From Candidatus Kapaibacterium sp. (GTDB lineage Bacteria; Bacteroidota; Ignavibacteria; Kapaibacteriales; UBA2268), in contig CALKJQ010000065.1 in assembly GCA_937995785.1 (NCBI GenBank), forward strand, positions 1-34,786: a stretch of 34,786 nucleotides of DNA. The letters are read 5' to 3'. Below, piece after piece: positions 1 through 9,326 of this stretch; position 1 is the first letter of the stretch, and every line of letters starts with the position of its first letter. Both the position numbers and the translations under genes were made by a program. The notes below the pieces were generated by a model. That model did no database searches, had not been told where the DNA came from, and was given only the letters and a program-made list of their open reading frames with translations.

Positions 1-1
1 A

Positions 2-192
2 TTAATTGGTGATCTACTTAAATCCAATAAGTTTTTTTAGTATTTGTCCAAGAAAAAGCAAATAAAGTTAAACTAAAACAGTTATCAGAAAAGTTATTTA
101 ATCTCAATTCCACTCGTTCTACCACTTTGCTGAATTTGCAACAAGAGTGCATTACCACCCTCGATATGCTTGTATATTTGTTGAATATCTAG
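2..192 (+). pseudogene. Possible 3' end of a broken or frameshifted gene at the left edge
   Basis: A reading frame enters from the left edge at position 2 and stops at TAG 38-40, just after a run of seven T (32-38). Shifting back by one base at that run opens a second frame (31-192) of 53 codons ending at TAG 190-192. It has no good start codon but a protein-like, helix-prone composition (segments such as QLSEKLFNLN and LLNLQQECITTLDMLVYLLNI are readable). This fits one C-terminal coding tail split by a homopolymer indel, either a real mutation or an assembly error. It could also be chance open sequence in AT-rich DNA. Product unknown. Confidence 0.25.
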
Positions 193-249
193 CAAGAGTA
201 TATAGAAACGACCGACAAATTTGAGTTCAATATAAATATACATATTTTT

Positions 250-2316
250 TTAATTTTCTTTAACTGAGCGCTGGATTACCATTTCGGTTAAGGCGGTGAG
301 CAAGGCAAGGATTAAGAACACTTGCCACAGTTCCGAACCCGTACGAACTTTTTGAATTTGTTTATTTAGCGAGGTCATATCTTCGATAAAAGCTACGGTT
401 ATTTTCTTTTTGAACTTTGCTTTAACCATTTCGGCAATAATTTTGTCTTCTAATATTTCCATTACGGATTCTTTTGGGTTGATATTCGCAGATATTATTC
501 CCACTGGTTGATTTTCGTTGTTGAGAATAAGATAGTTGCCGGGAATTTCGAGCGTAGGAATATTAATTGTGATGCCACTGGGAAGGTTAGGAGCATATAG
601 AACCTGCTCGTTACCAAGTGGGTCGATGATTTTATAATTAGAACCTGTTGCGAATTTTTCGGGAACTTGTATTTGAACGCCGCTACCAATTGAGATATTA
701 TAAGATAATTCAGGTAAAGACGACAAATATAGTACTGAACGATATATCATTATGGGAAACAAAGTGGATGTGGGCAAATTGCTCCATTCCAGCGAGGGGG
801 CAACTCCGATGAACAAATATTTACCCTTGTCCAATCTATATTCTGTTAATAAATTTCCTATTGATGTTTGAATTACAGGTATACCACTAATTGTGTTAAT
901 TTCTTTTAGTATTCGAATTTTGTCGGGTAATTCGCTGCTTTGGTCGGCAAATACTCCGTCGAATATTGGATGCGTGCGATTTATTTGAGTGATGGTATTT
1001 GCTTGGGGGGAGGGGTAAGATGATAATTGAACTTCGGGCAATGCCAATTGCGTTTTCAACTCGTTGTTTTGAGCAAAATCATCACTTGCAAAGAAAATTG
1101 CTCTCCCCCCTTCGGCTAAGTAGTTAATTATTTTGGTGTAATTAATCGAGGCATAGTCCGAAAAAATTATTAAATCGAATTGGCTTGGATCAACACTATT
1201 AAAATTGGAGGAAGTAATTTGCTGGAATTCGCAGTAAGAATTTTGATAATTCTCGCCCAGAGCGTTTGCGAGATAGATGTTTTGGGAATTAGAAACCAAG
1301 CAAACTTTTGGCTTGATTGGTAAAATTAAACCAAAGTAACGAAAGTTGTCGTCGTTCAAGGCGTCGTTTTCCATTTCGATTTTGCCAAGAACTAAATCAT
1401 TTTTTGGTAAATTTGCACTTATATCTTGCAAAGATGTTGATTTACTTTTTAAATTAATGTTCTTTTGAGCAACTTTTATGTTATTGAAAATAAGGGAAAT
1501 AATATGATTTTTTTTGTCTTCGTTGGAGTGGTTGGTAATCTTTGTTTGTAAATTAAAAGGTCGATTAATTTGCAGGATTCGAGAAATATGTATAATGCTA
1601 TCGAGGGATAGATTTTTAATGTCCGATTTGCCGTCTTGAGCAACTTGTAAAAAGTATATTGCTGGCCGGATATCTTCGAAAATCGTTTTGTCGAAATCAT
1701 CAAAATTTATTGTCTGATTGTCCGAAATGATGAATATTTCTTTGTTCAGGTGATGTGCATTGTTTTTAAGCAATTCTACTGCAACCCCAATAGATTGGGA
1801 TATATTGATAGTTTTGTAACCAATTTTAATTTTTGAAACTTGTTCGCTGATATTTTTAATATTAGAATTAAAAGCATAATTGTCGGCGGCTTGGAGATTG
1901 GACATAGGGATAATGATTATTTCATCGCGATTGCTCATTTGGTCTAGCAATTTTTTAGTAATTCGTTTTGCAAAGTTGAATCGATTTCCGTATTGGTCGG
2001 ATATATTCATACTCGGGCTATTGTCGAATAAGATGATTATACTGGATTGAGCGTATTGCGAAAGTCCGGGTATGTGTCCAGTTGTGATTGGACGCGAAAA
2101 AGCAAGAACGAGAAATATGATTGTAAATATTCGTAACAACAATAATATCCATTGTTGTATTTTTAGCTTACGAATATGCGACTTTTGGAGTTCTTTAAGA
2201 AATTTTAAACTCGAAAATTCGATTGTTCGTAATTTTCGTAGATTAAGTAAATGTATGATTAATGGAATAGCCGATAAAAGCAAACCAAAAAGTATAATAG
2301 GATTTAAAAAATTCAT
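250..2316 (-). CDS. BatA-type membrane protein with von Willebrand factor A-like domain
   Basis: The protein opens with a BatA/aerotolerance-regulator N-terminal domain: a hydrophobic helix beginning NFLNPIILFG, a basic stretch LLNLRKLRTIEFSSLKFLKEL, and a second membrane helix around residues 50-75. A VWA-like domain follows, with the metal-site motif DNSPSM (DxSxS) near residue 98. The C-terminal half resembles the glutamine-amidotransferase-like region of large BatA-related proteins, and a final membrane helix lies near the C-terminus (WQVFLILALLTALTEMVI). These proteins are inner-membrane with a periplasmic middle; their exact role is unsettled. I chose the ATG at 2316 over two upstream TTG codons. 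It is divergent from the nucleoside phosphorylase gene with a short AT-rich spacer. Family assignment is firm, function uncertain. Confidence 0.85.
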   Translation of the reverse strand: MNFLNPIILFGLLLSAIPLIIHLLNLRKLRTIEFSSLKFLKELQKSHIRKLKIQQWILLLLRIFTIIFLVLAFSRPITTGHIPGLSQYAQSSIIILFDNSPSMNISDQYGNRFNFAKRITKKLLDQMSNRDEIIIIPMSNLQAADNYAFNSNIKNISEQVSKIKIGYKTINISQSIGVAVELLKNNAHHLNKEIFIISDNQTINFDDFDKTIFEDIRPAIYFLQVAQDGKSDIKNLSLDSIIHISRILQINRPFNLQTKITNHSNEDKKNHIISLIFNNIKVAQKNINLKSKSTSLQDISANLPKNDLVLGKIEMENDALNDDNFRYFGLILPIKPKVCLVSNSQNIYLANALGENYQNSYCEFQQITSSNFNSVDPSQFDLIIFSDYASINYTKIINYLAEGGRAIFFASDDFAQNNELKTQLALPEVQLSSYPSPQANTITQINRTHPIFDGVFADQSSELPDKIRILKEINTISGIPVIQTSIGNLLTEYRLDKGKYLFIGVAPSLEWSNLPTSTLFPIMIYRSVLYLSSLPELSYNISIGSGVQIQVPEKFATGSNYKIIDPLGNEQVLYAPNLPSGITINIPTLEIPGNYLILNNENQPVGIISANINPKESVMEILEDKIIAEMVKAKFKKKITVAFIEDMTSLNKQIQKVRTGSELWQVFLILALLTALTEMVIQRSVKEN

Positions 2317-2404
2317 ATTCAACAATAAAAAAAGGATAGACGAAAATTTAGAATAATTCTTAATAAAGTGTTATTTTTTTTAAATTTGTAAAAAAAATAT
2401 TGTT

Positions 2405-3241
2405 ATGGTTTTATTAAGTGAAGAAACTTTAGAAAAAATATTTTCTGTTTCCTATGAGGTTGCAGCGGTAATCAACTATATGCCTAATATAGTTATTTCG
2501 AGTGGTTCGGGACTTTGTGATATGTGGAAAAACTATAAAATTCTTCAATCCATACCCTATTCGGAAATTCCTTATATGCCTAAGTCGGATGTTGAGGGAC
2601 ATAATGATGAGCTAATTCTAATCGAGCATAATGGCAAGATTGCAATGGTTTTTGCGGGGCGTTTTCATTTATACGAGGGACATGGGTTAGAAAATGTCCT
2701 TTTGCCCGTTTTAATGCCATATTTGTATGGAGTTAAGAATTATCTGTATTTAAATGCCGCTGGTGGATTAAATAGCATCTATAAACAAGGGGATATAATG
2801 TTGATTACAAGTACTATCAACTTCACTTACAAGAAAATTATACATCTTTTTAACAAGCAGATTTTTGGCGTTAATAATATTGCAAAGAATTTGTTTAGCG
2901 AAGAATGGTCTCGTAATTTCGCAAACCAACTTGTGGAAAAGGGCATTCCATATCACAAAGGAACCTATATAGCAGTAACCGGTCCATCCTATGAAACACC
3001 TGCCGAAGTTAGGTTTTTCCGGCGGATGAAAGGCGATGCTATTGGTATGTCCACCGTTATCGAATCACTTGCGGGCAACCTGTTGGGATTAAATCAATTA
3101 GGTATTTCGATAATTACCAATACTTTAACAGAGCATAATTTTCAAAAGACAAATCATAAAGATGTGTTGGACACTATTACTGATAACATTGGGAGGATTA
3201 GTGAAGTAATTGATGCTGCCATTGATAGTTCGCCCGTCTAA
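2405..3241 (+). CDS. punA: Purine nucleoside phosphorylase (trimeric class)
   Basis: Predicted to cleave purine nucleosides with phosphate, giving free base and ribose-1-phosphate, in cytosolic purine salvage. Class signatures in order: the phosphate loop GSGL (near residue 34), GRFHLYEGH (near 85), NAAGGLN (near 117), GPSYETPAE (near 193), GMSTVIE (near 214) and the base-contacting Asn in IITNT (near 239). Its 278 residues match the family. Two regions are unusual: the segment that is normally like DHINL with a following RFPDMS element reads TSTINF and is not recognisable further on, and the usual STVPE is STVIE. This suggests altered substrate preference or a divergent paralogue, though the fold and catalytic set look intact. 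It is alone in its transcription unit or leads the plus-strand group. Confidence 0.85.
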   Translation: MVLLSEETLEKIFSVSYEVAAVINYMPNIVISSGSGLCDMWKNYKILQSIPYSEIPYMPKSDVEGHNDELILIEHNGKIAMVFAGRFHLYEGHGLENVLLPVLMPYLYGVKNYLYLNAAGGLNSIYKQGDIMLITSTINFTYKKIIHLFNKQIFGVNNIAKNLFSEEWSRNFANQLVEKGIPYHKGTYIAVTGPSYETPAEVRFFRRMKGDAIGMSTVIESLAGNLLGLNQLGISIITNTLTEHNFQKTNHKDVLDTITDNIGRISEVIDAAIDSSPV

Positions 3242-3300
3242 GTTAAACTTTTATAACTTGCTTATCGTCTAATAATTTAAATTAATAGTGTTTCCCTACG

Positions 3301-6300
3301 ATGAAATTGAAATTATCATATTATATAATTATGTTTTTAGCCATAGTGAATATTGGTTATTCACAATTTGGCAAAAACAAAGTGCAATACGAAGAATTTA
3401 ATTGGATGTATATCCAAACAGAACACTTCGATATTTACTATAATTACGGCTCTAAATATCTTGCCGAATTTGCCGCAATAGCCGCCGAAGAATCTTTGCA
3501 AGATATTCAAAATAGTCTAAATTATGCCATTAATCGACGAGTGCCCATAATTTTATATAATTCCCATGTTCAATTCCAGCAAACTAACGCAATAAGTAGC
3601 TATATGCCCGAGGGTGTTGGTGGTGTAACTGAATTATTCAAAAATAGGGTGGTTTTGCCATACGATGGCAATTGGGAAAGCTTTCGGCACGTAATTGCCC
3701 ACGAGCTTGTTCACGCCGTTATTAATGATATGTTCTACGGGGGAACTTTCCAAACTGCATTATCTACGGGTAGTTTGTTCGAATTTCCAATTTGGATGGC
3801 TGAAGGGTTATCCGAATGGCTTAGTTTGCGAACATTAACTACCCGGACCGATATGTTTATTCGCGATTTAGTTATCAACAATTTATTGCCCGAATTACCA
3901 AAGTTAGATGGTTATCTTGCTTACCGTGGAGGTCAAACCTTTTATTGGTATGTTGCAACCAATTATGGACAGGAAAAGATTGGTGAATTAATCAATAAAA
4001 TGGGTTCTTTTCGTAATGCCGATATGGCTTTCAAAAACACTTTCGGACTTAATTTAGAAGAGTTTTCGGATAAATGGATGAAAGATATAAAAAGGATGTA
4101 TTTGCCCGATGTTAAGGAATTCCAAGATCCCGACGAATTTGCCGAAAATCTTACAAACCACAAAAAAACAAGAAATTATTGGAATACTTCACCCTCTATT
4201 TCGCCCAATGGACAAAAATATGCTTATATTGGCGTTGAGGATGGAGTTTTTGCGATTTTTGTAAGGGATTTCTCCACCAAAAGCGAACCTCGCAAACTTG
4301 TGAGCAGTTTTCGTCAATTAGATTTTGAAGAATTGAATATTCTCACACCAGGAATATCTTGGAACCCCAAGGGAGATAAATTAGCAATCTCAGCCAAAGC
4401 TGGTGGCGAGAATGCAATCTTTATTGTCGACGAAAAAACAGGTAAATACGAAAAACTAACTTTTGGATTAAAATCAATAACTTCGGTTACTTGGTCGCCC
4501 GATGGTCGATATTTAAGTTTTACGGCATCTCTACCTTATCAATCCGATATTTTTATTTATGAATTCCAAACCAAAAAACTCATAAATCTAACTAACGACA
4601 TTTACTCTGACGCTATTCCCGAATGGGGACACGATTCTAAAACGCTTTTCTTTGTGTCGGACCGCGGGGACGATTTATCGACTGGTACTGGAGCAGCCGA
4701 CAAAAAAATATGGATGGAAAAATACGATAAACAAGATATTTACTCCATAGATATCAATACTAAAACAATAATTAGGTGGACATTCGACGAACAATCACAA
4801 AAAACCTCTATTGCCGCATCCCAAAATCCTACTAAGATTCTATTTGTCTCCGATATTAACGGCATTAGCAATTTATACGAATTAGATTTAAACACCCGGA
4901 AAGTTACAGCCAAAACCAATTCGATTGTCGGCATCAACCAAATATCGCTGTCGCCCGATGGCAGTAAACTCCTTTTTTCGGGTCAAACCAATGGAGGATA
5001 TGATATTTTTTTAATGAACTTTCCATTCGAGAAGAGAATTGAAAAGGGTAATTTGCCTCTCACAACTTATAAGCAAGGTTTAATAGACAACAAAAAAATT
5101 GTTGAAGATTTTGAAAATACTCATAATTCAATATCAAATCCCGATACCACAACAATAAATTATGGGAAGTTTTCCGTTGATTTTAGCCGTCAAAACTTCG
5201 TGGAGCCCAATCCCGATGCGGCAACCCGTAATCCAAATTTAATAAGTAAGGGCGAAAGTATTTCAAAAGACCAAAATTTTATTGAAAAACCATACAAAAT
5301 TACATTTACCCCCGATGCAATAATAGGGAATCCCAATTACAATACTTTTTATGGATTTCAAAGCCTTACGCAGATGTTATTTAGTGATATTATGGGTGAC
5401 CATCAAATTTATGCTCAAGGTAACATACTTGGCGATCTAAGAAATAGCTCGTTTTTGATTAATTATAGTTATCTACCGGGCTTGATAGATTATGGCTTTA
5501 CTTTTTATCATAGTTCATTACTTGCATATCTATCCGATTCATATATTTATAGGTTGAGGAATTATGGCGTATCGGTCGATGCATCAATGCCATTCGATTT
5601 GTTCCGTCGATTGGAATTCAACGTGGGATTTATGAATTTATCAAAGGAAAATGTTGATATCCCACTAATTCCATCTGTGGATAGGATGTTGGTTTTGCCA
5701 TCAGTCCGATATGTGTTCGATAATGTAATCGGAAATTATTACGGACCCTATCTTGGTATGAGATATTATTTCTCTTTAATTGGCTCGCCCAAGATTTCGA
5801 ACAACGGAGCAAGTTTTATCAACTTTGATACGGATATAAGGGGTTATTTGCCAATTATTTCCAATTATTTAACATTAGCATTAAGGGGGACAGCCGGAGC
5901 GAGTTTCGGACCGAATCCCGTTAAGTATTATTTAGGTGGAACAGAAAATTGGATAAATTCAACATTTTTTGGAAATGGCTATCCATTCGACGACCCTATC
6001 GACTTTGGTTTTATGAATTACAAGATGCCAGCTCGTGGTTGGTCGGTCGGGCAACATTATGGCAGCAAGTTTTTCTTGGTTAACACAGAATTGCGTTTTC
6101 CACTTTTCACTGCTTTGGTTGCCGGTCCTATCCCTATTTTGCTTCAAGGAGTAATGGGTAATATGTTTTTGGATGTTGCCGGAGCATTTAACGAGAAATT
6201 CATCGCCTCGCAAACGGATGTTTTTGGCAATAAAATTCCAAAAGACCTTTTTATTTCTGCAGGAGTTGGCGCCAGAACGTTTTTGCTAGGATTACCAATT

Positions 6301-6381
6301 AAAATGGATATAGCTTGGCGAAATGAATTTAGGGTTTGGTCTGAACCTTATTATCTTTTCTCACTTGGTTACGATTTTTAA
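3301..6381 (+). CDS. Secreted peptidase MA-like / TolB-type propeller / outer-membrane barrel fusion protein
   Basis: A cleavable Sec signal occupies residues 1-21 (hydrophobic core then GYSQ). A gluzincin (peptidase MA-like) domain follows, with HELVH at about 134-138 and the third-ligand context WMAEGLSEW near 165. Residues about 280-580 carry PD40/TolB-like propeller repeats (SPNGQKYAYIG, NPKGDKLAIS, SPDGRYLSF, SPDGSKLLFSG). The C-terminal third (from about 680) has the alternating pattern of an outer-membrane beta-barrel resembling the surface-antigen/BamA type and ends in an aromatic residue (SLGYDF). Such fusions are known in Bacteroidota-type genomes and are annotated as Tol-like or peptidase MA proteins; the substrate is unknown. 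The product is probably periplasm-facing and anchored in the outer membrane. It ends 13 bases before the glycosyltransferase gene. Confidence 0.85.
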   Translation: MKLKLSYYIIMFLAIVNIGYSQFGKNKVQYEEFNWMYIQTEHFDIYYNYGSKYLAEFAAIAAEESLQDIQNSLNYAINRRVPIILYNSHVQFQQTNAISSYMPEGVGGVTELFKNRVVLPYDGNWESFRHVIAHELVHAVINDMFYGGTFQTALSTGSLFEFPIWMAEGLSEWLSLRTLTTRTDMFIRDLVINNLLPELPKLDGYLAYRGGQTFYWYVATNYGQEKIGELINKMGSFRNADMAFKNTFGLNLEEFSDKWMKDIKRMYLPDVKEFQDPDEFAENLTNHKKTRNYWNTSPSISPNGQKYAYIGVEDGVFAIFVRDFSTKSEPRKLVSSFRQLDFEELNILTPGISWNPKGDKLAISAKAGGENAIFIVDEKTGKYEKLTFGLKSITSVTWSPDGRYLSFTASLPYQSDIFIYEFQTKKLINLTNDIYSDAIPEWGHDSKTLFFVSDRGDDLSTGTGAADKKIWMEKYDKQDIYSIDINTKTIIRWTFDEQSQKTSIAASQNPTKILFVSDINGISNLYELDLNTRKVTAKTNSIVGINQISLSPDGSKLLFSGQTNGGYDIFLMNFPFEKRIEKGNLPLTTYKQGLIDNKKIVEDFENTHNSISNPDTTTINYGKFSVDFSRQNFVEPNPDAATRNPNLISKGESISKDQNFIEKPYKITFTPDAIIGNPNYNTFYGFQSLTQMLFSDIMGDHQIYAQGNILGDLRNSSFLINYSYLPGLIDYGFTFYHSSLLAYLSDSYIYRLRNYGVSVDASMPFDLFRRLEFNVGFMNLSKENVDIPLIPSVDRMLVLPSVRYVFDNVIGNYYGPYLGMRYYFSLIGSPKISNNGASFINFDTDIRGYLPIISNYLTLALRGTAGASFGPNPVKYYLGGTENWINSTFFGNGYPFDDPIDFGFMNYKMPARGWSVGQHYGSKFFLVNTELRFPLFTALVAGPIPILLQGVMGNMFLDVAGAFNEKFIASQTDVFGNKIPKDLFISAGVGARTFLLGLPIKMDIAWRNEFRVWSEPYYLFSLGYDF

Positions 6382-6394
6382 AAAAGGAATTTAG

Positions 6395-7357
6395 ATGGAA
6401 ATATCTGCCACGATTATTGGCAAAAACTCGACAAAAACACTTGAATATACTCTGCTTTCACTTCGTGGAATTTGTAACCAAATAGTATTTGTCGATACGG
6501 GAAGCACCGATGGCACTCCAGAATTGGCAACCCGTTTGGGTGCCGAAGTATATTTCTTTGTTTGGCAAAACGACTTTGCATTAGCTCGTAATTATGCCCT
6601 AAAATTTGCAAGAATGGATTGGATTTTGGTTATCGACACCGACGAAATTTTATCAAAAATAGATTTACAAAGTTTGGATAAAGAATTAACACTTAACCCA
6701 AATATCGGTGGATTTAACGTCGAAATTAAGAATTATCTCAATAAAGAAGACTTGGAGCAATACAGCACTCATACATATACAAGATTGTTCCGAAAGCATC
6801 CTTCGATTAATTTTGTCGGTAAAATCCACGAGCAAGTTCGTTCTTCAATAGATAAATTAGGTTTGGATATTTTGGATAGCGATATTGTAATCGAACATTT
6901 CGGTTATATCGAAAAATCCCAAGAAAAGCAAAGCCGCAACCTTGAAATACTCAAAAATGAAATTAAGCAAAATGATAATGATGTTTATTTAAAATATCAT
7001 TTAGCCCAAACCGAATTCAGTATGAAAAATTTTGAGAGAGCAATGCAGATATTCCAAGAAATTTACTTATCGCCATTCTTGTCAGATGAACAAAAAGATT
7101 TTGCAAGAATTAGGATAGGTCAAATTCTTATTAGCGAAAGTAGATTTAAAGAAGCCGAACAATATTTGTTGGAAAAATCTCACGATGAAAATTTGGATGG
7201 ATTAAGGTTGTTCGTGCTTGCTGCAGCCAAAATGAGCCAACACGATTTTCGCACTGCGCTCGAAATATATCAGAACCCGAATCTATTAAAATCGTCGTAT
7301 GTAGACAAGAATATTGTTGACCAAGCAATAAGTGCAATAAAACAAATAGTAATATGA
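6395..7357 (+). CDS. Family 2 glycosyltransferase with C-terminal TPR-like repeats
   Basis: The N-terminal GT-A domain begins almost at the start (ISATIIGKN) and shows DTGSTDGT at residues 34-41 and the nucleotide-sugar/metal motif DTDE at 81-84. The insertion typical of the WaaE/SunS-like subgroup follows (HEQVRSS, then IEHFGY). Residues about 195-310 form helical repeats of TPR type (YLKYHLAQTEFSMKNFERAM, FKEAEQYLLE, FRTALEIYQ). It should transfer a sugar from an activated donor to a lipid, glycan or protein acceptor; the acceptor cannot be told. The start is supported by an AAGGAA-like ribosome site ahead of ATG 6395. The stop overlaps the ATGATG start of hslO, so the two are translationally coupled. 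Confidence 0.85.
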   Translation: MEISATIIGKNSTKTLEYTLLSLRGICNQIVFVDTGSTDGTPELATRLGAEVYFFVWQNDFALARNYALKFARMDWILVIDTDEILSKIDLQSLDKELTLNPNIGGFNVEIKNYLNKEDLEQYSTHTYTRLFRKHPSINFVGKIHEQVRSSIDKLGLDILDSDIVIEHFGYIEKSQEKQSRNLEILKNEIKQNDNDVYLKYHLAQTEFSMKNFERAMQIFQEIYLSPFLSDEQKDFARIRIGQILISESRFKEAEQYLLEKSHDENLDGLRLFVLAAAKMSQHDFRTALEIYQNPNLLKSSYVDKNIVDQAISAIKQIVI

Positions 7358-8271
7358 TGCAAAATATAGAAGAAATCAAAGATAGTTATAAAAACCGCGA
7401 CAAGATTATTGGAATATTGTCCGAAAATCAACATTTCCGAGCTGCTTTCATACGCAATACCAATACAGCAAAAACAGCACAATTAAATCATAAACTAACA
7501 GCGGTGCCTGCATCTTTCCTGGCTCGTGCTTTAATGGGAGCATCTATGATTGCCAATTTTTTGAAAGGTGAAGAAAGAGCGATTGTTGAACTCATTGGCA
7601 ATGGACCAATTTCTAAAATTTATGCCGAATCGAGCAATAACGGCGAAAGTCGTGGCTATGTCGAGTTCTCGGATAATGTCGGTAACGTCGAGAGAGTGGA
7701 GAATTCCGAAAATGTTATTGGGGTTGGTTTTCTTAAGGTTACACGAATTTTATACGACCACGCCGAACCCGTAACGGGAATAATCGAATTATCACAAAGC
7801 GATGTTGCCTCGGATATTGCTTATTATTTTAATAAGTCTGAACAAATTCCGACAGCTGTTTTAATGGAAGTTGAACTGGACGACAAAGGAATAATATCCT
7901 CATCAAGTGGGTTAATAATCCAAGCAATGCCCGGAAGTGTTTTTGAGGAATTGCAAATTGTTTTCCAAAAAGTGGACGAATTATTAAAAAAAGGAAAATT
8001 ATTCGATAATTCAAAGTCGATTGAAGAACTGCTGAACGAAATCATTCCGTTCCATTATTCTATTACAAAGAAGAGTGCGATAGATTTCTTTTGCCGATGC
8101 ACAAAAGATAATTTTCTAAATGCATTAATTACACTCGATTTAAAAGAAATTGAAGAAATGCAACATCACGAGCAAAACGAACTTGTGTGTAAATACTGTA
8201 ACAAACATTATTACTTAGAAAACGAAGATTTCACGAAAATAAGCGAAATAATTAAATCGCGAAAGAATTAA
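7354..8271 (+). CDS. hslO: Hsp33 redox-regulated chaperone
   Basis: Hsp33 is a cytosolic holdase activated by oxidative unfolding. The N-terminal domain is characteristic (RNTNTAKTAQLNHKLT, LARALMGASMIANFLKGEE, GNGPISKIYAES, GVGFLKVTR). The C-terminal zinc switch is present: CRC near residue 247 and CKYC near 279, giving the CxC-x(~30)-CxxC arrangement that holds Zn in the reduced form. Length 305 is normal. The ATGATG start overlaps the preceding stop codon, so either ATG may be used. The gene converges on the RidA-like gene with a 4-base overlap of the coding ends. Regulation is expected to be mainly post-translational through the four cysteines. Confidence 0.95.
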   Translation: MMQNIEEIKDSYKNRDKIIGILSENQHFRAAFIRNTNTAKTAQLNHKLTAVPASFLARALMGASMIANFLKGEERAIVELIGNGPISKIYAESSNNGESRGYVEFSDNVGNVERVENSENVIGVGFLKVTRILYDHAEPVTGIIELSQSDVASDIAYYFNKSEQIPTAVLMEVELDDKGIISSSSGLIIQAMPGSVFEELQIVFQKVDELLKKGKLFDNSKSIEELLNEIIPFHYSITKKSAIDFFCRCTKDNFLNALITLDLKEIEEMQHHEQNELVCKYCNKHYYLENEDFTKISEIIKSRKN

Positions 8272-8711
8272 ACTTTAATCTTATTTATGATTGCTAAGGC
8301 ATCCATCTCGATAAGCAATTCCGGACGGCACAGCACAGCCTGAACACCAACCGAAGCTGGATAGGGCTCCACTCCTTCGTCATTGAAGAATTGAATTCTA
8401 ATTTTATTGAACTCGTCGTAGTATTTATCAATTTCTTTTATATATACCGTTGTTTTAACAACGTCGCTCCACGAAGCCCCTTCGGATTCCAACAATTTTT
8501 TTATATTATAATAAACGCGTTCAGTTTGCTTGCGAAAGTCTTCCAAATGTATTGATTGTCCATTTTCGTCGATGCTGGCTGTCCCCGAGATAAATAGCAT
8601 CACAGCATCCCCGATTTCTACCCTCATACCTCGGCTAAATCCAGATGGTTTGGCGTAACAATATGCTTCGTTCAATACCTCAAGATTAGTTATTGGTCTT
8701 TTATTTATCAT
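8268..8711 (-). CDS. RidA/YjgF family protein
   Basis: This is a 147-residue member of the RidA/YER057c/UK114 family, trimeric proteins of which the RidA branch deaminates reactive enamine/imine intermediates. Family marks are FISGTASID near residue 41, the central segment SWSDVVKTTVYIKEI, and the C-terminal PASVGVQAVLCRPELLIEMDALA region (given here in parts: PASVGVQ, CRPELLIEMDA). The Arg in CRPELLIE lies where the catalytic Arg of RidA binds the substrate carboxylate. The N-terminal extension (about 20 residues, SGFSRGMRV) is like that of RidA relatives outside the core RidA subfamily, so the substrate may differ. It is convergent with hslO. Confidence 0.85.
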   Translation of the reverse strand: MINKRPITNLEVLNEAYCYAKPSGFSRGMRVEIGDAVMLFISGTASIDENGQSIHLEDFRKQTERVYYNIKKLLESEGASWSDVVKTTVYIKEIDKYYDEFNKIRIQFFNDEGVEPYPASVGVQAVLCRPELLIEMDALAIINKIKV

Positions 8712-8797
8712 TTTTCAACCTACATTTTATGAACAAAAATACATAAAAGTAATTTTTATACAATGATTGACCTAAAAAAATCGTTTTCTCAAACTAT

Positions 8798-8823
8798 AAA
8801 AAAAATGCCCGAGCATTCGGGCA
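8798..8823 (-). terminator. Intrinsic terminator after rpsO
   Basis: On the minus strand TGCCCGA (8823-8817), a 4-base loop, and TCGGGCA (8812-8806) form a perfect 7-bp GC-rich stem, directly followed by a run of eight T (8805-8798). It lies about 30 bases past the rpsO stop codon, where a terminator is expected. Confidence 0.9.
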
Positions 8824-8854
8824 GTTCATTATAAATTTATTATTTGTAGAAAAA

Positions 8855-9121
8855 TTATTTACGAAGTGATAATTCTTTAAGGATTTTACGGTAAGCGTTG
8901 ATATCGCGAGCCATTAGATAATCCAAAAGACCTCGTCTTTTACTAACCAATTGAATCATACCACGACGCGTGTGGTAATCTTTGGGATGTTTGATTAAAT
9001 GACGTGTTAAATCTGCTATTCTTTCCGATAATATAGCTATTTGAACTTCGGGCTTACCAGTGTCCTTGGGTGATTCGCCAAACTTTTCAACCAATGTTGC
9101 TTTTCTTTGCTTAGTAATCAT
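8855..9121 (-). CDS. rpsO: 30S ribosomal protein S15
   Basis: S15 is a primary binder of the central domain of 16S rRNA in the small subunit. The 88-residue product matches the family length and its signatures: FGESPKDTGKPEVQIAILSE, LTRHLIKHPKDYHTRRG, LVSKRRGLLDYL. The start ATG has AGGAAAG a few bases upstream. A strong terminator follows the gene, and tRNA-Pro lies about 70 bases upstream on the same strand, so rpsO appears to be a short unit of its own. Confidence 0.98.
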   Translation of the reverse strand: MITKQRKATLVEKFGESPKDTGKPEVQIAILSERIADLTRHLIKHPKDYHTRRGMIQLVSKRRGLLDYLMARDINAYRKILKELSLRK

Positions 9122-9190
9122 TAATCTTTCCTACTTAAAAATAGTTTACAAAATTACGAAAAATAATTTGAATAACAAAATTTTTTTTTG

Positions 9191-9265
9191 TCGGCGTGAC
9201 TGGATTTGAACCAGCGACCCCTACTACCCCAAAGTAGTGCGCTACCCGGGCTGCGCCACACGCCG
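9191..9265 (-). tRNA. tRNA-Pro (anticodon GGG)
   Basis: The minus strand folds as a cloverleaf: acceptor stem CGGCGTG/CACGCCG with discriminator A, a D-arm containing GCGCAGCCCGGGTAGCGC, anticodon stem CTACT/AGTAG around the loop TTGGGGT (anticodon GGG), and a T-arm with GGTTCAAATCC. The sequence closely resembles bacterial tRNA-Pro. The 3' CCA is not encoded (CAA follows the discriminator), so it must be added enzymatically. Confidence 0.96.
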
Positions 9266-9326
9266 ATTTTACATTTTCGAGGATTACAAAATTACGAAAT
9301 TTTTCTTTGTTAGCGTAACTTTTATT

